A stretch of 64,000 bases of DNA, taken from NCBI GenBank assembly GCA_016713785.1, contig JADJOM010000003.1:1135501-1199500 (forward strand). The letters are read 5' to 3'. Positions within the stretch are counted from its first letter, which is position 1; each line of letters opens with the position of its first letter. The notes beneath the pieces are model-generated. The model was not told the origin of the DNA, did no database searches, and saw only the letters and a program-made list of their open reading frames with translations. Source of the DNA: Gemmatimonadota bacterium (GTDB taxonomy: Bacteria > Gemmatimonadota > Gemmatimonadetes > Gemmatimonadales > GWC2-71-9). Shown here one piece after another: positions 31,483 through 39,893 of this stretch. The translations under genes were made by a program, and so were the position numbers.

Positions 31483-32433
31483 ATGAGTGAATTTCTCTCG
31501 CGCAGTCAGATGCTCCTCCTCTCCGGAACGGCCAATCGGCCGCTCGCGGAAGAGGTCGCGTTCCAGCTGGGGCAGCCGCTCTGTCAGGTCACGGTCAAGC
31601 GGTTCTCCGACGGCGAGCTGTTCGTCAAGATCGACGAGAACGTGCGGGGGCGGGATGTGTACATCATCCAGCCGACCAACCCGCCGGCGGAGCACCTGCT
31701 CGAACTGCTGCTCCTGACCGACGCGGCGCGGCGGGCGAGCGCGGCCCGGATCACGGCGGTGATCCCGTACTTCGGCTACGCCCGGCAGGACCGCAAGGAC
31801 CAGCCCCGGGTGGCGATCAGCGCCAAGCTCATCGCCAACATGGTGCCGACGGCGGGCGCCGACCGGGTGCTGGCCATGGACTTCCACTCGCACCAGATGC
31901 AGGGGTTCTTCGACCTGCCGGTGGATCACCTGTACGCGGCGCCGGTCTTCGTGAACCACTACCGGCAGAAGTCGCTGCGGGAGCTGGTGGTGGTGGCATC
32001 GGACGTGGGCGGGGCCAAGATGGCGCGCGGGTTCGCGAAGCGGCTGAACGCCAGCCTCGCGATCATCGACAAGCGCCGGCCCTCCGCCAACGTGGCCGAG
32101 GTGGCGAACGTGGTCGGTGACGTGGCCGGGAAGGACGTGATCATCCCGGACGACATGATCGACACCGGCGGCACGATGACCGAGGCCATCCATGCCGTGA
32201 AGCGGCTCGGGGCCCTGGACATCTACTGCTGCGCCACGCACGCCCTGCTCTCCGGGCCGGCGGTCGAGCGGCTGCAGAACAGCCCGGTGACGGAGGTGGC
32301 GGTGACCAACACCATCAACCTCCCGCCAGAACGGAAGTTCGGGAAGCTCAAGGTCCTCTCGATCGCCCCGCTGCTCGCAAAGGCGATCGGCTACACCCAC
32401 AGCGACCAGTCGGTCAGCTCGCTGTTCGATTGA
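31483..32433 (+). CDS. prs: Ribose-phosphate pyrophosphokinase (PRPP synthetase)
   Basis: A 316-residue enzyme that transfers pyrophosphate from ATP to ribose 5-phosphate, giving PRPP for nucleotide, His and Trp synthesis. Signatures: FSDGELFVKIDENVRGRDVYIIQ, PYFGYARQDRKDQPRVAISAKL (catalytic flexible loop region), VLAMDFHSHQMQGFFDLPVDHLYA, and the PRPP-binding motif PDDMIDTGGTM. The length is typical. The frame is open upstream across tRNA-Gln, but ATG 31483 gives the standard N-terminus SQMLLLSGTANRPLAEEV. A promoter sits in the 54-base gap after the tRNA. A hairpin follows the stop, before rplY. Confidence 0.97.
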   Translation: MSEFLSRSQMLLLSGTANRPLAEEVAFQLGQPLCQVTVKRFSDGELFVKIDENVRGRDVYIIQPTNPPAEHLLELLLLTDAARRASAARITAVIPYFGYARQDRKDQPRVAISAKLIANMVPTAGADRVLAMDFHSHQMQGFFDLPVDHLYAAPVFVNHYRQKSLRELVVVASDVGGAKMARGFAKRLNASLAIIDKRRPSANVAEVANVVGDVAGKDVIIPDDMIDTGGTMTEAIHAVKRLGALDIYCCATHALLSGPAVERLQNSPVTEVAVTNTINLPPERKFGKLKVLSIAPLLAKAIGYTHSDQSVSSLFD

Positions 32434-32441
32434 TCAACATG

Positions 32442-32463
32442 GGGCGGCCCATCGGGGCCGCCC
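32442..32463 (+). terminator. Hairpin between prs and rplY
   Basis: GGGCGGCCC (32442-32450) pairs with GGGCCGCCC (32455-32463) over an ATCG loop. There is no T-tract, so it may be a weak terminator or a processing/attenuation structure limiting read-through from prs into rplY-pth. Confidence 0.45.
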
Positions 32464-32487
32464 GCTCTGGTAACGAGGAAGGACACC

Positions 32488-33147
32488 ATGGCCACCGCAG
32501 CTCTCACCGCCTCCCGCCGCACCGACACCGGCAAGGGCGTCGCCCGCAGCCTCCGTCGCGACGGCCGCATCCCGGCCGTCATCTACGGGCATAACCGCGC
32601 CCCCGAGGCCCTCGCGCTCGAGAGCGCGGCGTTCGGCCGGCTGCTGAGCGGCATCAGCGCCGGCAGCACCATCCTCGACGTGACCGTCGACGGCCAGGCC
32701 CCGGTGAAGGCGCTGATCCGCGAGATCCAGCGGCATCCCCTCCGCGCCACCGACATCCTGCACGTGGACCTCTACGAGGTCAGCGCCAACGAGAAGGTCA
32801 CCCTCGAGGTGCCGGTGCACCTCGTCGGCACCTCCGACGGCGTGCGCAACTTCGGCGGCATCCTCGACCAGGTGCTGCACAAGCTGCAGATCCGGGTCTT
32901 CCCCGGCGACATCCCGGGCAGCATCGACGTCGACGTCACCACCCTCGGCATCGGCAAGTCGATCTTCGTCCGCGACGTGAAGCTGGCCAAGGGCGAGATC
33001 CTCAACGAGCCCACGCTGCCGGTCTGCTCCTGCGTGGCCCCGCGTACCGAGGAGACCACCGTGGCGCCCACCGCCGAGGCGCCGACCGAGCCGGAGCTCA
33101 TCCGCAAGGCGAAGCCCGAGGAGGGCGAGGCCGCCGAGAAGGCCTAG
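32488..33147 (+). CDS. rplY: Large ribosomal subunit protein bL25 (long, CTC type)
   Basis: A 219-residue L25/general-stress CTC protein that binds 5S rRNA. The N-terminal L25 domain has SRRTDTGKGVARSLRRDGRIPAVIYGHN and LIREIQRHPLRATDILHVDLYEVS. The C-terminal TL5/CTC beta domain carries VPVHLVGTSDGVRNFGGILDQ and an acidic tail ending KPEEGEAAEKA. A good AGGAAGG ribosome site precedes the ATG. It stops with TAG, and the next gene pth follows in the same reading frame only one codon later. Confidence 0.95.
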   Translation: MATAALTASRRTDTGKGVARSLRRDGRIPAVIYGHNRAPEALALESAAFGRLLSGISAGSTILDVTVDGQAPVKALIREIQRHPLRATDILHVDLYEVSANEKVTLEVPVHLVGTSDGVRNFGGILDQVLHKLQIRVFPGDIPGSIDVDVTTLGIGKSIFVRDVKLAKGEILNEPTLPVCSCVAPRTEETTVAPTAEAPTEPELIRKAKPEEGEAAEKA

Positions 33148-33150
33148 CCC

Positions 33151-33720
33151 CTGCGCGCGATCATCGGCCTCGGCAACCCGGGCCCGGAGTACGAGACAAC
33201 CCGGCACAACGCCGGGTTTCTCTTGGCCGATCACCTGGCCCGGCGCTGGTCGCTGGGACCGTTCCGGCGGGTGCCGGCGGCGCGCGAGGCCGCCGGGCGG
33301 GCCGGGGACCAGGATGTCCGGCTGCTCAAGCCGCAGACCTACATGAACCGGAGCGGGGCCGCGCTGGCCTCGCTTCGTTCGCTTCCGGGGTTCGACCCGG
33401 CCGCGGACCTGCTGGTACTGGTCGACGATTTCGCCCTGCCGCTGGGCCGGTTCCGGCTGCGCGGGGCCGGCTCGGCCGGGGGACACAACGGCCTCCGGAG
33501 CATCGAGGCGGAGCTCGGCCGTCAGGACTACGCCCGGCTGCGCATCGGCATCGGCCCGCTGCCACCCGGCCTGGGCGACACCGCCGGGTTCGTCCTCGCG
33601 CCGTTCGCGCCGGCGGAACGCGAGGCACTGGAGGCGCTGCTCGCGCCCATGGCCGAGGCGGTGGAGGTCTGGCTGGCCGAGGGGATCGAGATCGCCATGA
33701 ACCGCTGCAACACCCGCTGA
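33151..33720 (+). CDS. pth: Peptidyl-tRNA hydrolase, apparent CTG start
   Basis: About 189 residues. Pth recycles peptidyl-tRNA dropped by ribosomes. Conserved parts: AIIGLGNPGPEYETTRHNAGF with the catalytic His (about residue 19), LLKPQTYMNRSG, LVLVDDFALPLGRFRLR and GSAGGHNGLRSIEAELG. The conserved N-terminus begins directly at CTG 33151, two codons after the rplY stop and in the same frame. The first in-frame ATG/GTG/TTG is TTG 33223, which would remove GLGNPG and the catalytic His. CTG is therefore the best start, with GAGAAGG about eight bases upstream as a ribosome site. Read-through of the rplY TAG into a fusion is the alternative. Family identity is certain; the start is unusual. Confidence 0.93.
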   Translation: MRAIIGLGNPGPEYETTRHNAGFLLADHLARRWSLGPFRRVPAAREAAGRAGDQDVRLLKPQTYMNRSGAALASLRSLPGFDPAADLLVLVDDFALPLGRFRLRGAGSAGGHNGLRSIEAELGRQDYARLRIGIGPLPPGLGDTAGFVLAPFAPAEREALEALLAPMAEAVEVWLAEGIEIAMNRCNTR

Positions 33721-33751
33721 CGCGCCACACACCCAGACCCGACATCGCCCC

Positions 33752-35824
33752 ATGGCCCTGCCCCTGCCTTCCCTGATCGCCCTGCTGGCTGGCCTCCTCG
33801 GTCTCGGCGCCGCCACGCTCATCTACGCGGCGATTCGGCGCCAGCCCGCCGGCACCGCCGCCATGCAGGAGCTGGCCGGCCTCATCGAGACCGGCGCCAT
33901 GGCCTTCCTGCGGCGCGAGTACACGGTGCTCCTGCCGTTCGTGGTGCTGGTGGCGGCGCTGCTGGGGTGGGCCGTCGGCGTATCGACGGCCCTGGCCTAC
34001 GTCTTCGGGGGCGGCTGCTCCATCCTGGCGGGGCTCTTCGGCATGAAGGCCGCCACCAAGGCCAACGTGCGCACCTCGGAGGCCGCGCGCAGCAGCGGCC
34101 AGGCCCGGGCGCTGCGCATCGCCTTCGATGGCGGTTCGGTCATGGGGCTGGCCGTGGCCGCGCTCGGCCTGGTGGGAATCGGCGTGGTCTCGGCGCTGAC
34201 CATCCCCGGCGGCGCCCTGCCCCCCGGCGACCAGCTCGAGGCGGGGTACCGCCGCTTCGCCGAGATCATCAGCGGCTTCGCCATGGGCGCCTCCAGCATC
34301 GCGCTCTTTGCCCGGGTGGGAGGCGGCATCTTCACCAAGGCAGCCGACGTCGGCGCCGACCTGGTGGGCAAGGTCGAGGCGGGGATCCCGGAGGACGATC
34401 CCCGGAACCCGGCCACCATCGCGGACAACGTCGGGGACAACGTCGGCGACGTGGCGGGCATGGGCGCCGACATCTTCGAGAGCTACGTGGGCGCGGTCAT
34501 CGCCGCCGTGGCCCTCGCCGCCACCAGCCCGGCGATCGCCGCCGGGTACCGCGCCAACGCCGTGGCCCTGCCCATCCTGTTCATCGTCCTCGGGCTCGGG
34601 GCCTCCCTGGTGGCCATCGCCGGCATGCGGCTCCTCGACCGCGGCAACCCGGCCACCGCCCTGCGGACCGTCACGCTGCTCGCCGCCGGGCTCTTCCTGG
34701 CCGGAGCCTGGGCGCTGTGCCGCGCCTTTCCGGTCGGGGCCGGGCCAGAGGCCGCAGCGGGCGCCTTCTGGGCGGTGCTGGCCGGCACGGTCGCCGGCAT
34801 CGCCATCGGCATGGTCACGGAGTACTACACCAGCGCGGCCCCGGTCCGGCGGATCGCGGACGCCTCCACCACCGGGCCGGCCACCAACATCATCGCCGGG
34901 CTGGCGGTGGGCATGATGTCCACCCTGGTGCCGCTGCTGCTCATCTGCGCCGGGATCTATGTGTCGTTCTGGGCGGCGGGACTCTACGGGATCGCCATCG
35001 CTGCCGTGGGGATGCTGGCCACGGTCGGGGTGACCATGACGGTGGACGCCTACGGCCCGATCGCCGACAACGCCGGCGGCATCGCGGAGATGAGCCATCT
35101 TGGCCCCGAGGTGCGGCGGATCACCGACGGCCTCGACGCGCTGGGCAACACCACCGCGGCGATCGGCAAGGGCTTCGCCATCGGCTCCGCCGCGCTCACG
35201 GCGCTGGCCCTGTTCAGCGCCTACGCCACCGCGGTGTCCGCGGCGGGCGCGCCGCTGGTGCTCGACCTCGTCGACCCGATGGTGGTGATCGGCCTGTTCA
35301 TTGGCGGCACCCTGCCGTTCGTCATCGGCGCCCTCACCATGACGGCGGTGGGCCGGGCCGCCGGCGGGATGGTGGAGGAGGTGCGCCGGCAGTTCCGCGA
35401 GATCGCGGGGCTGATGGAGGGCACCGCCCGGCCCGACAGTGCGCGCTGCGTGGACATCGCCACCCGGGCGGCGCTCCGCGAGATGATCCTCCCGGGCGTC
35501 ACCGCGATCTTCGTCCCGGTCGCGATCGGCGCCCTCCTCGGCGTCCGCGCCCTCGGCGGACTGCTGGCGGGCGCCACCCTCTCGGGGGTGCTCCTGGCGC
35601 TCTTCATGGCCAACGCCGGCGGGGCCTGGGACAACGCCAAGAAGGCCATCGAGGGCGGGCTGCACGGCGGCAAGGGCTCCGACGCGCACAAGGCGGCCGT
35701 GGTCGGCGACACCGTCGGCGACCCGTTCAAGGACACGTCCGGCCCCGCCATGAACATCCTGATCAAGCTCATGACCATCGTCTCCCTCGTGCTCGCGCCC
35801 TGGTTCGCGCGGCTGGCGGGCTAA
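33752..35824 (+). CDS. hppA: Membrane-bound pyrophosphatase (K+-dependent type ion pump)
   Basis: A 690-residue integral membrane pump with about 16 helices that uses PPi hydrolysis to move H+ or Na+. Catalytic strings include GGGIFTKAADVGADLVGKVEAGIPEDDPRNPATIADNVGDNVGD, VDAYGPIADNAGGIAEM and GDTVGDPFKDTSGPAMN. The diagnostic segment GNTTAAIGKGFAIGSAALTALALF (quoted here in parts: GNTTAAIGKG) has Ala where K+-independent pumps carry Lys, so this should be the K+-dependent class. Whether it pumps Na+ or H+ cannot be settled by eye. It lies between pth and ychF with 31 and 1 base gaps, so it is probably in the same transcript. Confidence 0.96.
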   Translation: MALPLPSLIALLAGLLGLGAATLIYAAIRRQPAGTAAMQELAGLIETGAMAFLRREYTVLLPFVVLVAALLGWAVGVSTALAYVFGGGCSILAGLFGMKAATKANVRTSEAARSSGQARALRIAFDGGSVMGLAVAALGLVGIGVVSALTIPGGALPPGDQLEAGYRRFAEIISGFAMGASSIALFARVGGGIFTKAADVGADLVGKVEAGIPEDDPRNPATIADNVGDNVGDVAGMGADIFESYVGAVIAAVALAATSPAIAAGYRANAVALPILFIVLGLGASLVAIAGMRLLDRGNPATALRTVTLLAAGLFLAGAWALCRAFPVGAGPEAAAGAFWAVLAGTVAGIAIGMVTEYYTSAAPVRRIADASTTGPATNIIAGLAVGMMSTLVPLLLICAGIYVSFWAAGLYGIAIAAVGMLATVGVTMTVDAYGPIADNAGGIAEMSHLGPEVRRITDGLDALGNTTAAIGKGFAIGSAALTALALFSAYATAVSAAGAPLVLDLVDPMVVIGLFIGGTLPFVIGALTMTAVGRAAGGMVEEVRRQFREIAGLMEGTARPDSARCVDIATRAALREMILPGVTAIFVPVAIGALLGVRALGGLLAGATLSGVLLALFMANAGGAWDNAKKAIEGGLHGGKGSDAHKAAVVGDTVGDPFKDTSGPAMNILIKLMTIVSLVLAPWFARLAG

Positions 35825-35825
35825 C

Positions 35826-36921
<1,096 letters not shown>

Positions 36922-36923
<2 letters not shown>

Positions 36924-36957
36924 CCGCTCGGCGGCTCGGCTGAGCCGCCGGGCGGTC
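36922..36957. terminator. Bidirectional terminator after ychF
   Basis: An almost continuous 16-bp stem: GACCGC (36922-36927) with GCGGTC (36952-36957), one T-G wobble, then CGGCGGCTC (36929-36937) with GAGCCGCCG (36942-36950), GGCT loop. It separates ychF (+) from a convergent secreted-protein gene and overlaps the ychF stop codon. Confidence 0.7.
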
Positions 36958-36967
36958 GAGCCATCGG

Positions 36968-37618
36968 CTACTGCCCCCGTACCGGCGCCAGCCGCTGCGT
37001 GACCGTGAGCGTGCTGGCGTGCAGGTTCATCCCCCGGCCCACCCGGAATCCGAACTGGCCGTCGAGGCTCAGCCCCTCGAGCGGCAGGATCAGCGCGTCC
37101 AGCCCGTTGACCTTGAACACCGCTTCCTTCGGCGACACCGTGAGCCGCAGCAGGTTGCCCACCACCTCCTTGCCGTCGGTGGCGCGGACCGCGTCGGCGC
37201 GGCGCCACTCCGCGAGCATCCGGTCCGTGCCCCCCACCCGCTCCCAGGCCGCCACGCTACCATCCCCCCGGGCCACGAAGGCCACGTACCGGGCGCCCCC
37301 GCCCGCGAGGTCGCGGCCACCGACCATGAGGCCGTACTCCGCGGCGCTGCTGTTGGGGAAGTGGAAGTACTGCGACTCCAGGGTGTAGCTCCCCTCGGCA
37401 AAGTACCGTGGGTCGAAGAGCACCCCGCCGGGGCCCATCGTCATGTGCCAGCCGGGCGGCATCCGGACAAAGGCGAGGAGGGAGTCGGTGGGGCGGTCGG
37501 TGGTGGCCGTGAGCTGCACGGGTCCGTCCGTCTGCCACGCCCAGCCCGGGGGGGCCTGCCCCTCGAGGGTAGGCGCGACACAGGTGCCGAGGACGACGGC
37601 GAGAGCAAGCAGGCGCAT
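36968..37618 (-). CDS. Secreted protein of unknown function, LamG-like beta sandwich
   Basis: A 216-residue protein with a signal peptide (MRLLALAVVLGTCVAPTLEG). The mature part alternates short hydrophobic strands with turns: HMTMGPGGVLFDPRYFAEGSYTLESQYFHF, YGLMVGGRDLAGGGARYVAFVARGDGSVAAWERV, and FGFRVGRGMNLHASTLTVT at the end. This pattern resembles the concanavalin/LamG-like domains in DUF1080-type proteins, but no catalytic residues can be named. It is the last of a minus-strand group with the small membrane protein and lies against the ychF terminator. Coding status is well supported, function is not. Confidence 0.7.
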   Translation of the reverse strand: MRLLALAVVLGTCVAPTLEGQAPPGWAWQTDGPVQLTATTDRPTDSLLAFVRMPPGWHMTMGPGGVLFDPRYFAEGSYTLESQYFHFPNSSAAEYGLMVGGRDLAGGGARYVAFVARGDGSVAAWERVGGTDRMLAEWRRADAVRATDGKEVVGNLLRLTVSPKEAVFKVNGLDALILPLEGLSLDGQFGFRVGRGMNLHASTLTVTQRLAPVRGQ

Positions 37619-37648
37619 CTGTTTGCCTTGGAGTCGGAGGGTGGAGGG

Positions 37649-38011
37649 TCAGGCGCGGGCGGGGGCCGTGCCGTACTTCTGGGTCGCGAACCCGACGATC
37701 AGCCCGACGATGGCCCCCGGGATCATGATCTCCCAGAAGTAGACGGCCCCGGTGTCAGGGTTCCGGCCGAGGGCGATGGGGAGCGCGATCAGCGCGCTGA
37801 TCGCGCCACCGATCAGGATCCCGAGCGGCAGGTTGTTGAGCTTCCGGGCGATGGCCCCGATGAGCACACCGGCCACCAGCCCCTTGCCCGTGGAGCCGAT
37901 GACGATCCCCATGATCTGGGGCGCCACCTCGGGCGCGGAGACCAGGGCGGTGAGCCCGTCGAGTGCTCCCAGGACCCCGCCGAGCACCAGGCCCAGCATC
38001 GGTTTGTTCAT
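37649..38011 (-). CDS. Small multi-pass membrane protein, Gly-rich
   Basis: A 120-residue protein with four predicted helices: MLGLVLGGVLGALDGLTALV, IMGIVIGSTGKGLVAGVLIGAIA, GILIGGAISALIALPIAL and IMIPGAIVGLIVGFATQ. Repeated G-x3-G spacings indicate tightly packed or oligomeric helices, as in glycine-zipper proteins. A clear AGGAG ribosome site precedes the ATG. It ends 30 bases before the secreted-protein gene. No family function is recognised. The 74-base gap upstream separates it from the kinase gene and shows no strong promoter. Confidence 0.75.
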   Translation of the reverse strand: MNKPMLGLVLGGVLGALDGLTALVSAPEVAPQIMGIVIGSTGKGLVAGVLIGAIARKLNNLPLGILIGGAISALIALPIALGRNPDTGAVYFWEIMIPGAIVGLIVGFATQKYGTAPARA

Positions 38012-38085
38012 GTCATTGCTCCTGTGGTGAAGTGAGCCCGCGGTATGCGGTGCACCCTCTCATTACCCGTTTCCGGCCCGGGCCT

Positions 38086-39042
38086 TTAGCGGCCCCGCCA
38101 GAGCAGGAAGAGCAGCCGCATCGCCAGGTAGCTGAGCACCAGGATGATCGGGGTCTGGTACTTGAGATACCACCGGCCCAACCGCTCCGCCAGCGAGGCG
38201 CGATGGGCCAGCACCGGCGCGCCGTCCAGGTAGCGCGCCACATCGGCGGCCAGCTCCGCGGCGCTGGCATAGCGATCCGCCGGGGCCGGCGCGGTGGCGC
38301 GCCGGCAGACCGAGGCAAGGGGCCGCGGGGCGGCCGCGCCCGCCAGCCCGCGGAGGATGGCCCCCAGAGCCCAGACGTCGCTCCGGGCATCGACCTGCCC
38401 CACCGCGCCCTGGGCCTGCTCGGGGGCCATGAAGCCCGGGGTACCGAGCACGGTCCCGGCCGCCGTCTGTTCCGGCGCCAGCGCGCCCGGCGCAGGAGGC
38501 TCCGTGCCTCCGGCCGCGTCCACCTGCCCCAGCACCCGGGCGATCCCCCAATCGAGCACCAGCACCTCGCCGAACGACCCGACCATGATGTTGGACGGCT
38601 TGAGGTCACGATGGATGATGCCCTGCGCATGGGCGAACCCGACGGTTTCACACACCTGGAGGAAGACGCGGAGCACGGCGCTCAGCGGTCGGGAGGCCGC
38701 GAAGGCGTCCAGCCGTTCGCCGCGCACCAGCTTCATCACGTAGTAGACCCTGCCGTCGGCCAGCGTACCCGCGTCGTGCACCGGGACGATCCCGGGGTGC
38801 TCCAGCGCCGCCAGGATCCGCGCCTCGCGCGCGAGCCGGTCGGCGAGCGGCGCGTCCGCGAGTTCCGGGCGCAGCACCTTGAGCGCCACCGCACGGCCCA
38901 GGACACGGTCCTCTGCGCGGTAGACCAGCCCCATCCCGCCCTCACCGAGCAGCTCGGCGGGCTGGTACCGGTCGCCCGGCACCTCCGGTGCACTCAGGAC
39001 CCGGCGGAGGTGGGCCAGGGCCGGGTCGGGGAGCTCCGTCAC
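38086..39042 (-). CDS. Ser/Thr protein kinase with C-terminal membrane tail, coupled to an ECF sigma gene
   Basis: About 318 residues. Hanks-type kinase domain at ~25-270: glycine loop LGEGGMGLVYRAED, Lys55 in ALKVL, IIHRDLKPSNI, and activation-loop GTPGFMAPEQAQG. The Mg-binding motif is DWG (LVLDWGIARVLG) instead of DFG, a variant seen in this kinase group. The C-terminal ~30 residues hold one membrane helix (TPIILVLSYLAMRLLFLLW) and almost nothing after it, so there is no external sensor domain. Start is GTG 39042 overlapping the sigma-factor stop (GTGA). ECF sigma factors paired with such kinases are known; phosphorylation of the sigma factor replaces an anti-sigma factor in the characterised cases. 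That mechanism is inference here. Confidence 0.88.
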   Translation of the reverse strand: MTELPDPALAHLRRVLSAPEVPGDRYQPAELLGEGGMGLVYRAEDRVLGRAVALKVLRPELADAPLADRLAREARILAALEHPGIVPVHDAGTLADGRVYYVMKLVRGERLDAFAASRPLSAVLRVFLQVCETVGFAHAQGIIHRDLKPSNIMVGSFGEVLVLDWGIARVLGQVDAAGGTEPPAPGALAPEQTAAGTVLGTPGFMAPEQAQGAVGQVDARSDVWALGAILRGLAGAAAPRPLASVCRRATAPAPADRYASAAELAADVARYLDGAPVLAHRASLAERLGRWYLKYQTPIILVLSYLAMRLLFLLWRGR

Positions 39043-39800
39043 CCGGGATCGACCCCGAGCAGGGCGCGGGCCTCGGCGCGGAACTCGTCGTCCGAGCCGC
39101 AGAGCGCGCGCAATCGCTCGAGCACATGCCGCCGGAACTCCCGCCGGGCCCACGCCAGGTGATTGGTCACCTGGGTCTCCGGCAGGTCAAAGGTCCGGGC
39201 CAGCTCGCGATACGTCGGCCGCGCGCCCCCGTCGACGGCCCCGAGGTCGCACTGCTCGAACAGACGGAAGCGCACCTCCCGCGCGGTCCCGAGGCAGTCG
39301 CCGGCGAGGGCATCCACGGCCGCGCCAAAGAGGGCCCGGACCCATTCCCGGTGGAACAGCTCCTCGGCGGCGGCCTCCGACACCTGGCCCGCGGCCGCGA
39401 AGCGCTCCTCCGCACCGGCAAAGTCGAGCGCGAGCGGCTCCCGCCCGCCGCCCCGCTTCAGGCGCCGGGCGTCGCGGTGCATCCGCCCGGCAAAGCGGTC
39501 CAGGCACAGCCGGAGAAAGGTGCGGAACCGCGCCTGGGACGCATCGTACCCCTGGAGGAAGTCGCGTTCGAGGGCGCGGGCAAAGAACTCCTGGGTCAGG
39601 TCCTCCGCGTCCTGCGGCAGCTGGTGCCAGCGCCAGCGCAGGTGGAGGTAGACCGCGCGCCAGTACGCGGACACCAGCGCGTCGAACGCGACGCGCCGCA
39701 CCTCGGGATCGGCGTCGGCGAGCGCGGCCACCACCGAGTAGCGCGTCGCGGGGAAGCCCCGGGGCCCGTCGTCGGGGCCGTGGGCGGCGCGCGCCATCAT
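39039..39800 (-). CDS. ECF-type sigma-70 family factor paired with Ser/Thr kinase
   Basis: A 253-residue sigma factor from ATG 39800. Region 2 is FDALVSAYWRAVYLHLRWRW...DAEDLTQEFFARALERDF, with the DAEDLTQEFF box typical of ECF factors. Region 4 near the C-terminus reads YRELARTFDLPETQVTNHLAWARREFRRHVLERLRAL, the helix-turn-helix that reads -35 elements. A long linker separates them, longer than in standard ECF proteins, as in kinase-linked groups. No anti-sigma gene is present; the kinase gene overlaps by 4 bases. A TTG at 39875 would extend the protein by 25 residues without conserved sequence. It diverges from moxR across 93 bases. Confidence 0.85.
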   Translation of the reverse strand: MMARAAHGPDDGPRGFPATRYSVVAALADADPEVRRVAFDALVSAYWRAVYLHLRWRWHQLPQDAEDLTQEFFARALERDFLQGYDASQARFRTFLRLCLDRFAGRMHRDARRLKRGGGREPLALDFAGAEERFAAAGQVSEAAAEELFHREWVRALFGAAVDALAGDCLGTAREVRFRLFEQCDLGAVDGGARPTYRELARTFDLPETQVTNHLAWARREFRRHVLERLRALCGSDDEFRAEARALLGVDPG

Positions 39801-39882
39801 GCGCCGGGGGTCGGGATGCGGGAGTGGTCGTCCAAGGTTCGGGCGAAGGTGCACGGTCCCCTTCCGGTCCGTCAAGAAGGTG

Positions 39883-39888
39883 TATAAT
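39883..39888 (+). promoter_or_regulatory. Consensus -10 element of the moxR operon
   Basis: A perfect TATAAT ends five bases before the moxR ATG at 39894. The -35 region (around 39860-39866, CCTTCCG) is poor. Transcription would begin at the ATG, so a leaderless mRNA is predicted. On the opposite strand TTGACG (39875 to 39870) could be part of the promoter of the divergent sigma gene. Confidence 0.55.
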
Positions 39889-39893
39889 TACGC

